From the NCBI GenBank assembly GCA_002431355.1, contig DJEQ01000005.1:1211-9701 (forward strand): a stretch of DNA of 8,491 bases. Direction: 5' to 3'. Position 1 is the stretch's first letter; each line of letters opens with the position of its first letter. Made by a program: the position numbers and the translations under genes. Source of the stretch: Oribacterium sp. UBA5894 (lineage in GTDB: Bacteria > Bacillota > Clostridia > Lachnospirales > Lachnospiraceae). Under the pieces are notes generated by a model. It ran no database searches. It worked only from the letters and a program-made list of their open reading frames with translations, and was not told the DNA's origin. Positions 1 to 6,311 of the stretch are shown here, one piece after another.

Positions 1-329
1 AGGTGAGACCAGTGATACAGCGGGTTGCCAATCAGCTTCGGCATCGTCTCTGCCCACATCTGGAACTTCTCACGGTCTGGCTTATCACCGGTAATGTATT
101 CCTCTGGAACACCGTTCACACGCATCTGTCTCCACTTGTAGTGGTCACCGATCGGTGGCTTTCCAAGCCATACCTGATAAATATTATCGTACTGCTTGTC
201 CGTAGCGATATCCTTCGGATCAATATGGCAGTGGTAATCAAGAATCGGCGCCTTCTCTGCGATGTCGTGATAGAGCTCCTTCGCTACATCTGTGCTGAGC
301 AGGAAGTCCTTGTCCATAAATGGTTTCAT
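1..329 (-). CDS. uxaC: Uronate isomerase (glucuronate/galacturonate isomerase), N-terminal part, cut by window edge
   Basis: This cytoplasmic enzyme converts D-glucuronate to D-fructuronate and D-galacturonate to D-tagaturonate, the first step of hexuronate breakdown. The 109 codons seen on the minus strand begin MKPFMDKDFLLSTDVAKELY, typical of UxaC. The metal-binding HxH of this amidohydrolase-like family is present as DYHCHID (His33 and His35). The family-typical stretches QVWLG (about residue 53), DHYKWRQMR, EYITGD, REKFQ and GNPLYHWSHL follow. The start is the ATG at 329-327, preceded by GGAGGT (341-336) at 6 nt spacing. Full family length is about 465 residues, so roughly three quarters lies beyond position 1. 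It lies 169 nt downstream of the lacI-family gene on the same strand, with no convincing terminator between, so co-transcription is possible. The identification is secure; the missing C-terminus cannot be judged. Confidence 0.95.
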   Translation of the reverse strand, partial: MKPFMDKDFLLSTDVAKELYHDIAEKAPILDYHCHIDPKDIATDKQYDNIYQVWLGKPPIGDHYKWRQMRVNGVPEEYITGDKPDREKFQMWAETMPKLIGNPLYHWSH

Positions 330-420
330 AGCTTTACCTCCATGAAGTGAATGGTATCTGTCTGCACGGAAGAGAGCATCCTCCGGAAAATGACAGGACA
401 GATACAGAGTGATTTATATG

Positions 421-438
421 CAATGCCCGTTGGCATTG
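421..438. repeat. Inverted repeat CAATGCC-CGTT-GGCATTG in the uxaC upstream region
   Basis: A perfect 7-bp inverted repeat with a 4-nt loop lies in the 169-nt gap between the LacI-family gene and uxaC. No T-run follows on either strand, so it is not an intrinsic terminator. On the minus strand it is followed directly by CATATAAAT, which could be a -10 region for uxaC, although no good -35 is seen at the right distance. It may be an operator or an RNA hairpin; the role is unknown. The rest of the gap holds the uxaC ribosome binding site and a GTATAC core at 468-473, and I see no further gene. Confidence 0.45.
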
Positions 439-498
439 TCTTCAGTGTACAATGGTTCCTTCGAAATGTATACCAGTTCGGAGACAAAAAGTGAATCC

Positions 499-1527
499 TT
501 AAAACCGGGTCGTTTCACGCTTGACCATATGGGTCTGCATGACTGTTTTCGCAGGAATATCTGCTGTGAGGAGATGTCCCTCTTCATCCTCCACCGGATT
601 GAGAAGGGAGAGAAGATTCTCACAGGTCTTAAGGCAGAGCTCCTTCAGCATGGCATCCACGCTGGTGAGCTCCGGAGAGGATGCAACCGCCAGGGTGGAA
701 TTATTCCAGCTGACGATCTGCAGGTCCTCCGGAAGGCGAAGCCCGGCATGCAGAGCAAACTTGACAGCGCCCACACCAGAGGTGTCGGAGGATGCAATAA
801 TGGCATCAAAGGGAGCCTCATCGTACGCTTCTTTGAGAAGCGTGGCAATTTCATCATAGCGGCGATGCCCCTGCACGGTGCGAAGGGCTTCGTCTGGAAG
901 ACCAAGCTCCCGGATGCTTTCCCGAATACCGGCAAGCTTCTGCGTTCCGGAGAAGCTTACGCTGGAGTAGACATACATAAACTGACGGGCACCGGTGTCA
1001 TACAGATGCTGAAGTGCATCCTTCATGCCGCCCTTTTCATTACATAGCGTGCAGTAGATGTTATCCCCAGGAAGATAGCCGTTCAGAATCATGACAGGAT
1101 GGTCATGTGCGCCTTCGAGAATGTAGGCATTGTCCTCCGGCTTCGGCTCCACGAACTGGGAACCGACAAGAATGAAGGCATCCACCTGACGGGATTTCAG
1201 AAGCTCGAAGCTCGCCTTCTTGTTATCCAGCCGGTCGCCGGTACAGCAGAGGATGGAATTGTAGCCCTGGCTTCGAAGCTCTGTTTCCAGGTAATTGATG
1301 GCACTTGCGAGGTAGATATCGGTGGGATCCGAACACATGAGACCGATGGTTTTCATGGATCCACGGCCGAGCCCACGCGCATAGGCATTGGGGGTGTAAC
1401 CATACTGGTCAATGACGTCGAGCACTTTTCTTCTGGTCTTTTCCGATACGTTTTCGGCACCGTTAATGACACGCGAAACAGAGGCAATGGAGACGCCAGC
1501 GACCTTTGAAATATCGTAAATATTCAT
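499..1527 (-). CDS. LacI-family transcriptional regulator, probable hexuronate-pathway repressor
   Basis: A DNA-binding repressor of 342 residues, the usual length for LacI/GalR proteins. The N-terminal helix-turn-helix is textbook: IYDISKVAGVSIASVSRVIN at residues 3-22, then SEKTRRKV (28-35) and the hinge region GYTPNAYARGLGRG (43-56). A periplasmic-binding-protein-like effector domain follows from about residue 60 to 330 (TIGLM at its start, FDAIIASSDTSGVGAVKFAL and LQIVSWNN near its end). The open frame extends upstream to 1689, but the ATG at 1527-1525 is chosen because the HTH starts there and AAGGA lies 6 nt before it. It is divergent from the KDG-kinase-like gene and upstream of uxaC, so control of uronate genes is inferred; a KdgR-type role is possible but not proven. 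It probably represses itself through the operator at 1584-1597. The effector is unknown. Confidence 0.93.
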   Translation of the reverse strand: MNIYDISKVAGVSIASVSRVINGAENVSEKTRRKVLDVIDQYGYTPNAYARGLGRGSMKTIGLMCSDPTDIYLASAINYLETELRSQGYNSILCCTGDRLDNKKASFELLKSRQVDAFILVGSQFVEPKPEDNAYILEGAHDHPVMILNGYLPGDNIYCTLCNEKGGMKDALQHLYDTGARQFMYVYSSVSFSGTQKLAGIRESIRELGLPDEALRTVQGHRRYDEIATLLKEAYDEAPFDAIIASSDTSGVGAVKFALHAGLRLPEDLQIVSWNNSTLAVASSPELTSVDAMLKELCLKTCENLLSLLNPVEDEEGHLLTADIPAKTVMQTHMVKRETTRF

Positions 1528-1583
1528 GGCATGTCCTTCTAAAACGCTACAGAATGACCCGGATGAAGAAATCAACCTGTCTG

Positions 1584-1597
1584 TGTAAGCGTTTACA
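1584..1597. promoter_or_regulatory. LacI-family operator / cre-like site TGTAAGCGTTTACA
   Basis: This 14-bp near-perfect palindrome with central CG (one mismatched pair) has the form bound by LacI/GalR-family proteins. It fits the Gram-positive cre consensus TGWAANCGNTNWCA at every position. It lies in the divergent intergenic region, just inside the predicted start of the lacI transcript (about +4 to +17) and just upstream of the -35 of the kinase promoter. Binding by the neighbouring LacI protein, by CcpA, or by both is inference. Confidence 0.75.
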
Positions 1598-1603
1598 TTT
1601 GTC

Positions 1604-1632
1604 TTGATTATAACGAAAGAATGGTATAAAAT
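1604..1632 (+). promoter_or_regulatory. Promoter for the KDG-kinase-like gene
   Basis: TTGATT (1604-1609) and TAAAAT (1627-1632) are spaced by 17 nt; an alternative -10, TATAAA at 1625-1630, would give 15 nt. It occupies almost the same bases as the minus-strand promoter, so polymerases on the two promoters should exclude each other. Transcription would start near 1639, leaving a leader of about 55 nt. Confidence 0.55.
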
Positions 1633-1635
1633 CAA
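1607..1635 (-). promoter_or_regulatory. Promoter for the lacI-family gene (and perhaps uxaC)
   Basis: On the minus strand TTGATT (1635-1630) and TATAAT (1612-1607) are separated by exactly 17 nt, a near-consensus housekeeping sigma promoter. Transcription would start near 1600, giving a leader of about 70 nt with the operator at its very beginning. Confidence 0.7.
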
Positions 1636-1694
1636 TGCATTATATGCAATATCAACAATTTGAAATCCTTTTCCGAGACATGGAGGCATGCATT

Positions 1695-2726
1695 ATGAAT
1701 TTCCCAGATAGACCTTTTGACTTAGTCACGATGGGGCAGTTACTTCTTCGACTTTCGCCACCTGGAAATGAGCGGATCGCCCGTTCCGACGTATTCGAAA
1801 AGAATGTCGGTGGTGCGGAGCTGAATGTGGCCGTAGGTGCTGCACTTCTTGGTCTCCATACGGGTATTATTTCGAAGCTTCCGGCGCATGACCTGGGGCA
1901 GTTCATGAAGGGAACGATTCGAAGCTATGGTGTTTCCGATGATTTCTTCATCTATGATCATTCAGAGGATGCACGTGTCGGTGTATACTACTATGAGTAT
2001 GGCGCCTATCCGAGAAAGCCGCAGGTGATCTATGACCGTCGCCACTCCAGCTTTTTCTCTCTGGGACTGGATGAAATCAACCCGGAAGTGTACCGCAGCA
2101 CCAAGTGCTTCCATACCTCTGGAATCACGCTGGCATTATCGCCACAGCTTCGCGAAACTACCATCGAAGCCATCAAGCATTTCAAGGAAAATGGTGCGCT
2201 GATTTCCTTCGATGTGAACTTCCGTGGAAATCTCTGGAGTGGAGATGAAGCACGTGAAACCATACTGAAGATTCTTCCGTATGTTGATATTTTCTTCTGC
2301 TCGGAATCCACTGCAAAGCTCACCTTCCTGAAAACGGGCAACTGTCGTGAGATGATTAAGAGCTTTACGAAGGATTATCCGATTAAGGCTGTGTTTGCAA
2401 CACAGCGCACGGTACATAGCCCGAAGAGCCATGACTTTGGCTCCCTCGCGTATTCTGCTGAGCGGGATGCATACTTTGAGGAGCCACCGTATGAAAACAT
2501 TGATGTCGTGGATCGGATCGGATCCGGAGACGCCTATATTTCAGGTGCGCTCTATGGACTCATTCACTCGAACGGAGATGTCAAGGAAGCTGTGAAGTAT
2601 GGCAATGCTACCTCTGCAATGAAAAACACCATCCCAGGAGATCTTCCGCAGAGCTCACTCCATGAGATTGAGTCGGTTATTCGGGATCATTATTCCACGG
2701 GCTTTCACAGCGAGATGGATCGCTGA
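1695..2726 (+). CDS. kdgK: PfkB-family sugar kinase, probable 2-keto-3-deoxygluconate kinase
   Basis: A cytoplasmic ribokinase-like enzyme of 343 residues that most likely phosphorylates 2-keto-3-deoxygluconate to KDPG with ATP. The first PfkB signature is seen as NVGGAELNVA (residues 37-46). The second is DRIGSGDAY (273-281), with Asp279 as the expected catalytic base in the GxGD anion-hole motif. The segment GVYYYEYGAYPRKPQVIYDR (96-115) resembles the sugar-lid region of KDG kinases rather than of ribokinases or fructokinases. The start at ATG 1695 follows GGAGG (1682-1686) at 8 nt spacing; an in-frame ATG at 1635 has no ribosome binding site and lies in the promoter zone. The context supports the substrate, with uxaC and a LacI regulator divergent from it. 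No KDPG aldolase follows; the gene appears to be transcribed alone. Another keto-acid or sugar substrate is possible. Confidence 0.85.
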   Translation: MNFPDRPFDLVTMGQLLLRLSPPGNERIARSDVFEKNVGGAELNVAVGAALLGLHTGIISKLPAHDLGQFMKGTIRSYGVSDDFFIYDHSEDARVGVYYYEYGAYPRKPQVIYDRRHSSFFSLGLDEINPEVYRSTKCFHTSGITLALSPQLRETTIEAIKHFKENGALISFDVNFRGNLWSGDEARETILKILPYVDIFFCSESTAKLTFLKTGNCREMIKSFTKDYPIKAVFATQRTVHSPKSHDFGSLAYSAERDAYFEEPPYENIDVVDRIGSGDAYISGALYGLIHSNGDVKEAVKYGNATSAMKNTIPGDLPQSSLHEIESVIRDHYSTGFHSEMDR

Positions 2727-2795
2727 GAAAAAAGGAACAGGATCTGTCTGCTGAAAGAATGACAGGAAGAACGATGAATCATTTCATTTTCATGC
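2727..2795. other. Intergenic stretch after the kinase gene, no clear terminator
   Basis: This stretch follows the kinase stop codon. The weak pairing of AATGA (2757-2761) with TCATT (2779-2783), followed by a T-rich patch, is the only terminator-like element and is not convincing. No ORF with a ribosome binding site is seen. The T-box promoter begins immediately after. Confidence 0.4.
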
Positions 2796-2824
2796 TTGAC
2801 GGCCTTAGTTCAACGTGCTAAAGT
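2796..2824 (+). promoter_or_regulatory. Promoter of the T-box leader and trpXYZ
   Basis: TTGACG (2796-2801) and TAAAGT (2819-2824) have a 17-nt spacer, and TG at 2816-2817 makes an extended -10 (TGCTAAAGT). The expected start near 2831 lies directly ahead of the T-box Stem I. Confidence 0.65.
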
Positions 2825-2830
2825 ACAGTC

Positions 2831-3103
2831 AATCAAATAGTACAAACCGATGACAGAGAGAAGTAATTGATCCGGAAGGTCAGAGAGAGCCGCTGATGAT
2901 GGAAATGCGGTACGGGATGGATGAATGAATGGACTCTGGAGGGCGCTCCGAACGGATTCAAGTAGGAAGCGACGGGTTCTGCACCGTTATCAGGCAGCAC
3001 ATATGCTGGTATGTGAAAAGTGACCGAAAGGTAAGATGAGTGGTACCACGGATTCGTTGTTAATTCGCCTCATGCAGAGAGTAATCTCCGCATGGGGCTT
3101 TTT
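2831..3103 (+). promoter_or_regulatory. T-box riboswitch, tryptophan-specific (TGG specifier)
   Basis: An RNA leader that senses uncharged tRNA and controls transcription termination. Stem I: CAGAG (2854-2858) pairs with CTCTG (2934-2938). Above it is the specifier loop, with AGTA (2862-2865) on one side and GAA-TGG-A (2927-2933) on the other, so the specifier triplet is TGG at 2930-2932, a Trp codon. The distal part has the AGAGAG motif (about 2882-2888) and a helix CCGC/GCGG (2890-2893 with 2907-2910). The T-box core GAGTGGTACCACGG (3038-3051) contains TGGT, which would pair with the tRNA acceptor end. ATGAG (3036-3040) can pair with CTCAT (3069-3073) to form the antiterminator, which competes with the terminator at 3067-3103. 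The leader end is defined by the terminator; the 5' end is estimated from the promoter. Low charged tRNA-Trp should permit readthrough into the transporter genes. Confidence 0.93.
3067..3103 (+). terminator. Intrinsic terminator of the T-box leader
   Basis: GCCTCATGC (3067-3075) pairs with GCATGGGGC (3090-3098), one pair being T-G. The stem extends inward through GAGA/TCTC beyond one mismatch, around a GTAA loop, and is followed by TTTTT. Its 5' arm includes the CTCAT that the antiterminator needs, so the two structures are mutually exclusive. Confidence 0.9.
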
Positions 3104-3241
3104 GTTTCATTGGCGTTTTCCTTCAAGGAATGCACTGTGAAGAAACAGAAAAACGAACATGGCAACACAAAGCTGTCCTTCGATCAGCTCCAGTTGAACA
3201 TTCGATCCGGGCAGAACGCCCGACTTATTGGAGGTAAAAAA
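3104..3241 (+). other. Untranslated spacer between T-box terminator and trpX
   Basis: These 138 nt hold no convincing gene. Two short hairpins can be drawn: TTCCT-TCA-AGGAA (about 3118-3130), and GGGC-AGAAC-GCCC (3209-3221) just ahead of the trpX ribosome binding site. The frame of trpX stays open back to an ATG at 3092, but that ATG lies inside the terminator and has no ribosome binding site, so it is not the start. Confidence 0.5.
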
Positions 3242-4366
3242 ATGAAAAAGCAGATGATGGCAGCAACATTGGCAACCCTGATGGTCGCATCCCTTTCGGC
3301 ATGTGGCGCTTCGGAAGCACCGACGGCAGGCAGCACGCAGGCAGCACAGGCAGAAGCTGCCACGGAAGAGGCAGCGGAAGCAACCAGTGCAGCAGAAACA
3401 GCGGCCACGGAGACAGGAAAGGAATATAAGGTCGGCATTGTGCAGTTCATGGATCATCCATCCCTGAACCAGATTGAGGAGAATGTCGAAAAGGAGCTGG
3501 ATAAGCTGTCAGCGGAAAAGGGCGTAAGCTTCAATTATAAGGATTACACCTTCAACGGACAGGGGGATGCCAGCGTGCTCAATCAGATTGCAAGTCAGCT
3601 GATTTCGGATGACGTGGATATCATCATTCCGATTGCAACTCCGGCAGCACAGGTTGTGCAGTCTGCGGTAGAGGGACAGGATCTTCCGGTTGTATTCTCT
3701 GCCGTATCGGATCCGGTTTCTGCGAAGCTGGTGGCTTCCATGGACGCTCCGGGCGCGAATATCACAGGCACGTCCGATTTTCTGAACACGAACGCCATCA
3801 TGGATCTCATGCTTGCGGTGAACCCGGATACGGATTATGTAGGACTTCTGTATTCGAACTCTGAGGACTCCTCCAAGCAGCCAATTGCGGATGCAAAGGA
3901 GTATCTGGATGCGAAGGGCATCCGGTACATTGAAAAGACCGGTACGAAGACCGATGAGGTACAGGCTGCGGCAGATGCACTCGTTGCAGAGGGCGTGGAC
4001 GCGGTCTTTACGCCGACGGATAATACCATCCAGCAGGCAGAGCTGGGCATCTATGAGAAATTTGCCGAGGTGGGAATCCCACACTATGCAGGCGCCGATT
4101 CCTTCGCACTGAACGGTGCCTTCATGGGCTATGGCGTGGATTATGCAAACCTCGGTGTTGCAACAGCTGACACGGTGGCAGAAATTCTTCTCGATGGAAA
4201 GACGCCGGATCAGATTCCGGTCAAAACCTTCGATAACGGTATTGCTACCATCAACACGGATACCTGCGAAGCACTTGGACTCAGTCTTTCCGATGTGGAA
4301 TCTGAAATCAAGGACCTCTGCACGCAGATTGTAGAGACAAAAACAGAGAAGGAATTCTCAAACTGA
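3242..4366 (+). CDS. trpX: ABC transporter substrate-binding lipoprotein, probable tryptophan binding protein
   Basis: A 374-residue extracellular lipoprotein that would capture the substrate for the importer encoded by the next two genes. A signal peptide MKKQMMAATLATLMVASLSAC ends in the lipobox LSAC, with Cys21 as the lipidated residue. Residues 22-59 are an Ala/Glu/Thr-rich flexible linker. From KVGIVQFMDHPSLNQ (63-77) onward it matches the ABC_sub_bind family (COG2984 type), including DVDIIIPIATPAAQ, PVVFSAVSDPVSA and, near the end, ALGLSLSD. The start at ATG 3242 follows GGAGGT (3230-3235) at 6 nt spacing and begins a proper signal peptide. The family has many members of unknown substrate; tryptophan is inferred from the TGG specifier of the T-box upstream and the TrpXYZ gene order. 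Tyrosine or another aromatic compound is less likely. Confidence 0.9.
   Translation: MKKQMMAATLATLMVASLSACGASEAPTAGSTQAAQAEAATEEAAEATSAAETAATETGKEYKVGIVQFMDHPSLNQIEENVEKELDKLSAEKGVSFNYKDYTFNGQGDASVLNQIASQLISDDVDIIIPIATPAAQVVQSAVEGQDLPVVFSAVSDPVSAKLVASMDAPGANITGTSDFLNTNAIMDLMLAVNPDTDYVGLLYSNSEDSSKQPIADAKEYLDAKGIRYIEKTGTKTDEVQAAADALVAEGVDAVFTPTDNTIQQAELGIYEKFAEVGIPHYAGADSFALNGAFMGYGVDYANLGVATADTVAEILLDGKTPDQIPVKTFDNGIATINTDTCEALGLSLSDVESEIKDLCTQIVETKTEKEFSN
3326..3347 (+). repeat. Tandem 11-bp repeat (GCAGGCAGCAC x2) in the trpX linker
   Basis: Two perfect adjacent copies (3326-3336 and 3337-3347) encode part of the Ala-rich linker. The unit is not a multiple of three, so loss or gain of a copy would shift the reading frame. 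With only two copies it may simply reflect biased composition. Confidence 0.6.
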
Positions 4367-4397
4367 TAAGGGATTAAACTTTTAGGAGGTAAAACAC

Positions 4398-5357
4398 TTG
4401 ACTGGCTTTCTGACGGCGGGCATTATCCGCACGGCACTCGAGGTAGGACTCGTCTATTCACTGGTAGCCCTTTCTCTTTTTATCAGCTATTCCATTCTGA
4501 ATATCTGTGATCTTTCAACGGATGGATGCTATACCTTAGGCTGCGCCGTCGGCGCCGTGGTCACGATCGCAGGCCATCCATTCCTTGCGATTTTCGCAGC
4601 CATGGCGGCGGGCATCTGCTCTGGCTTTGTGACCGCCTTCCTTCAGACCCGGCTTGGCGTGGAGAGTATTCTCGCCGGTATCATTGTGAATACCGGCCTC
4701 TATACCGTCAATCTGGCCGTCATGGGTTTCAGCTCCAATGTTTCCATCTTTGGTACAGACACCATCTTTTCGCTGTTCAGCGGACTCAGTGGAAATAAGA
4801 CGTTTACGAGCTGGAGTAAGCTGCTTCTGCTGGCACTGCTGGTGCTTGCCGTCTGCTTCCTGATTCGCTGGTTCCTGAGCACGACGCTTGGGCTCTCCAT
4901 TCGGGCTACTGGTGACAGTCCGGCCATGGTGCGTGCATCCTCGATTGACCCATGCTTTACGATTACGGTGGGGCTCTGCGTGTCCAATGCCATTACCGCG
5001 CTCGCCGGATGCCTGATCGCACAGTACAATAAAACCTGCGATATCAATCTGGGAACCGGCATGGTCACCATTGCTCTGGCCTCGCTCGTGATCGGAGAGA
5101 CGCTGTTTGGAAAGCATAAGATGATGACCAGGATCTTCGGTATGGTCATCGGCTCCTGCCTCTACCGTTTCATTATTTCCATTGCGCTTCGACTGAATGT
5201 CCCGACCGAAGCATTTAAGCTTGTATCGGCACTGATTGTGGCGGTCGCTATTGCAACACCACGGGCCAGGGAGCTCGTGCAGTTTAAGCATAAGCAGCGT
5301 ATGGCGATGCGTGCGCGGAAGTCAATGCAGGGAGGCAGAGCAGATGCTGAAAATTGA
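4398..5357 (+). CDS. trpY: ABC transporter permease, probable tryptophan importer subunit
   Basis: A 319-residue integral membrane protein of the COG4120 permease type, which would form the channel for the TrpX-bound substrate. About eight hydrophobic segments are visible, for example residues 13-34, 47-80, 90-110, 141-160, 190-208, 225-240, 245-262 and 270-288. The cytoplasmic loop GLSIRATGDSPAMVRA (165-180) is the conserved family motif likely to contact the ATPase. The start is TTG at 4398, unusual but well placed 8 nt after AGGAGG (4384-4389), and the protein then begins MTGFLTAGIIRTALEVG as expected for the family. It lies 31 nt after trpX with no terminator and overlaps trpZ by 14 nt, so the three genes form one operon. 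The substrate is inferred from the T-box; the family is confident. Confidence 0.9.
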   Translation: MTGFLTAGIIRTALEVGLVYSLVALSLFISYSILNICDLSTDGCYTLGCAVGAVVTIAGHPFLAIFAAMAAGICSGFVTAFLQTRLGVESILAGIIVNTGLYTVNLAVMGFSSNVSIFGTDTIFSLFSGLSGNKTFTSWSKLLLLALLVLAVCFLIRWFLSTTLGLSIRATGDSPAMVRASSIDPCFTITVGLCVSNAITALAGCLIAQYNKTCDINLGTGMVTIALASLVIGETLFGKHKMMTRIFGMVIGSCLYRFIISIALRLNVPTEAFKLVSALIVAVAIATPRARELVQFKHKQRMAMRARKSMQGGRADAEN

Positions 5358-6159
5358 ACATATCTATAAAACCTTCAACGCCGGTACGGTCAATGAAAAA
5401 CGCGCCATTTCTGATCTCTCCCTGGAACTTCTGGACGGGGACTTCGCAACCATTGTCGGTTCGAATGGAGCCGGTAAATCAACACTTTTCAATGCCATCG
5501 CCGGAAGCTTCTATACCGATGCGGGCTATATCGAGCTGGATGGGGAGGATATCACGTTTGTTCCAGAGCATATACGAAGCCGTTATATTGGACGACTCTT
5601 TCAGGATCCGCTCATGGGAACGGCACCCCATATGACGATTGAAGAAAACCTCTCCGTGGCGTATCTTCGCGCAAGTGAGCATAAGAAGGGCCTGTTCAGC
5701 TACGTGACAAGAAAAGATCGGGAAGCCTTTCGCGAGCAGCTTTCTCTGCTCGATATGGGACTGGAGGATCGGATGACACAGCCCGTAGGGCTGCTGTCAG
5801 GAGGACAGCGGCAGGCACTGACCCTTCTCATGGCTACGATGGTAACACCGAAGATCCTGCTTCTGGATGAGCATACGGCTGCACTGGATCCGTCGACCGC
5901 GAAGAAGGTGCTGGAGCTCACACGACGCATCGTAAAGGAGCGGAAGATCAGCTGTCTTATGGTGACGCATAACATGAACCAGGCGCTCGAGCTTGGTAAC
6001 CGGACGCTGATGATGAACAGTGGAAGCATTGTCTTCGACGTGCGTGGAGAAGAACGGGCAAAAATGAACGTAAATGACCTGCTGGAACGCTTTGCAGAGG
6101 GGGCAGGAAAGGAACTGAACAATGATCGCATCCTTCTCTCTACGAAGGAAGGCTTGTAA
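5344..6159 (+). CDS. trpZ: ABC transporter ATP-binding protein, probable tryptophan importer subunit
   Basis: A 271-residue cytoplasmic ATPase that powers the importer (COG1101 type). All ABC motifs are intact: Walker A GSNGAGKST (39-47), Q-loop Gln87 in RLFQDP, signature LSGGQ (151-155), Walker B LLLDEH (172-177) with Glu176, D-loop ALDP (180-183) and switch His209 in MVTH. The sequence RLFQDPLMGTAPHMTIEENL is characteristic of this subfamily. The ATG at 5344 follows GGGAGG (5330-5335) at 8 nt and lies inside the end of trpY, giving a 14-nt overlap and likely translational coupling. The frame is open upstream to 5236, but that part is antisense-free coding sequence of trpY in another frame and is not used. 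It is the last gene of the T-box operon unless readthrough continues into the next unit. Confidence 0.92.
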   Translation: MLKIEHIYKTFNAGTVNEKRAISDLSLELLDGDFATIVGSNGAGKSTLFNAIAGSFYTDAGYIELDGEDITFVPEHIRSRYIGRLFQDPLMGTAPHMTIEENLSVAYLRASEHKKGLFSYVTRKDREAFREQLSLLDMGLEDRMTQPVGLLSGGQRQALTLLMATMVTPKILLLDEHTAALDPSTAKKVLELTRRIVKERKISCLMVTHNMNQALELGNRTLMMNSGSIVFDVRGEERAKMNVNDLLERFAEGAGKELNNDRILLSTKEGL

Positions 6160-6183
6160 CGGGTCTTTGTTTTATTGTATACT
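6154..6183 (+). promoter_or_regulatory. Possible promoter for the kinase-like gene and aroA
   Basis: TTGTAA (6154-6159, overlapping the trpZ stop) and TATACT (6178-6183) are separated by 18 nt. No terminator follows trpZ, so transcription from the T-box promoter may also read through. Confidence 0.5.
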
Positions 6184-6218
6184 GGACGTAGAAGAATCGA
6201 TCCCGAAGGAGCGAGGAT

Positions 6219-6260
6219 ATGCTTTTACGGCGGAAATGCTGTTCGGGCAGATGCCGATAA
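6219..6260 (+). CDS. Possible 13-residue leader peptide, Cys/Arg-rich
   Basis: ATG at 6219 follows AAGGAG (6206-6211) with a 7-nt spacer, and the frame reads MLLRRKCCSGRCR before TAA. It lies between a plausible promoter and the kinase-like gene, and its codons form most of the hairpin at 6219-6266, as in ribosome-dependent leaders. No known leader peptide is recognised. It may be a chance ORF; only the ribosome binding site and the overlap with the hairpin argue for it. Confidence 0.3.
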   Translation: MLLRRKCCSGRCR

Positions 6261-6266
6261 AAGCAT
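6219..6266 (+). repeat. Long inverted repeat (leader hairpin) upstream of the kinase-like gene
   Basis: ATGCTTTTACGGC (6219-6231) pairs with GCCG-A-TAAAAGCAT (6253-6266): 13 base pairs interrupted by a single bulged A, around a 21-nt loop. No T-run follows on either strand, so it is not an intrinsic terminator. It lies 46 nt before the start codon of the kinase-like gene and may be a regulatory RNA element. No riboswitch class was recognised. Confidence 0.65.
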
Positions 6267-6311
6267 GAAATGCATGTAGGAAACAACGGGTTAATGCATC
6301 AGGAGGCTACT

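Noticed and set aside
3..350. 115-codon open frame on the plus strand at the left edge
   Set aside because: The opposite strand reads as a conserved UxaC N-terminus with a good start and ribosome binding site; the plus-strand frame is a shadow.
409..1047. 212-codon open frame on the plus strand over the lacI-family gene
   Set aside because: It lies antisense to a clear LacI-family protein, has no recognisable domain and no convincing ribosome binding site.
1635..1694. Upstream in-frame ATG at 1635 as start of the kinase
   Set aside because: It overlaps the promoter region and has no ribosome binding site; ATG 1695 has GGAGG at 8 nt and fits the family N-terminus.
3092..3241. N-terminal extension of trpX from ATG 3092
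   Set aside because: That ATG is inside the T-box terminator and lacks a ribosome binding site; the ATG at 3242 starts a proper lipoprotein signal peptide.
4536..5291. 251-codon minus-strand open frame over trpY
   Set aside because: It is antisense to a clear membrane permease, its composition (many His, Arg, Gln) is not that of a real protein, and no ribosome binding site was seen.
6219..6266. Hairpin as a terminator for trpXYZ
   Set aside because: There is no T-run after the stem on either strand.
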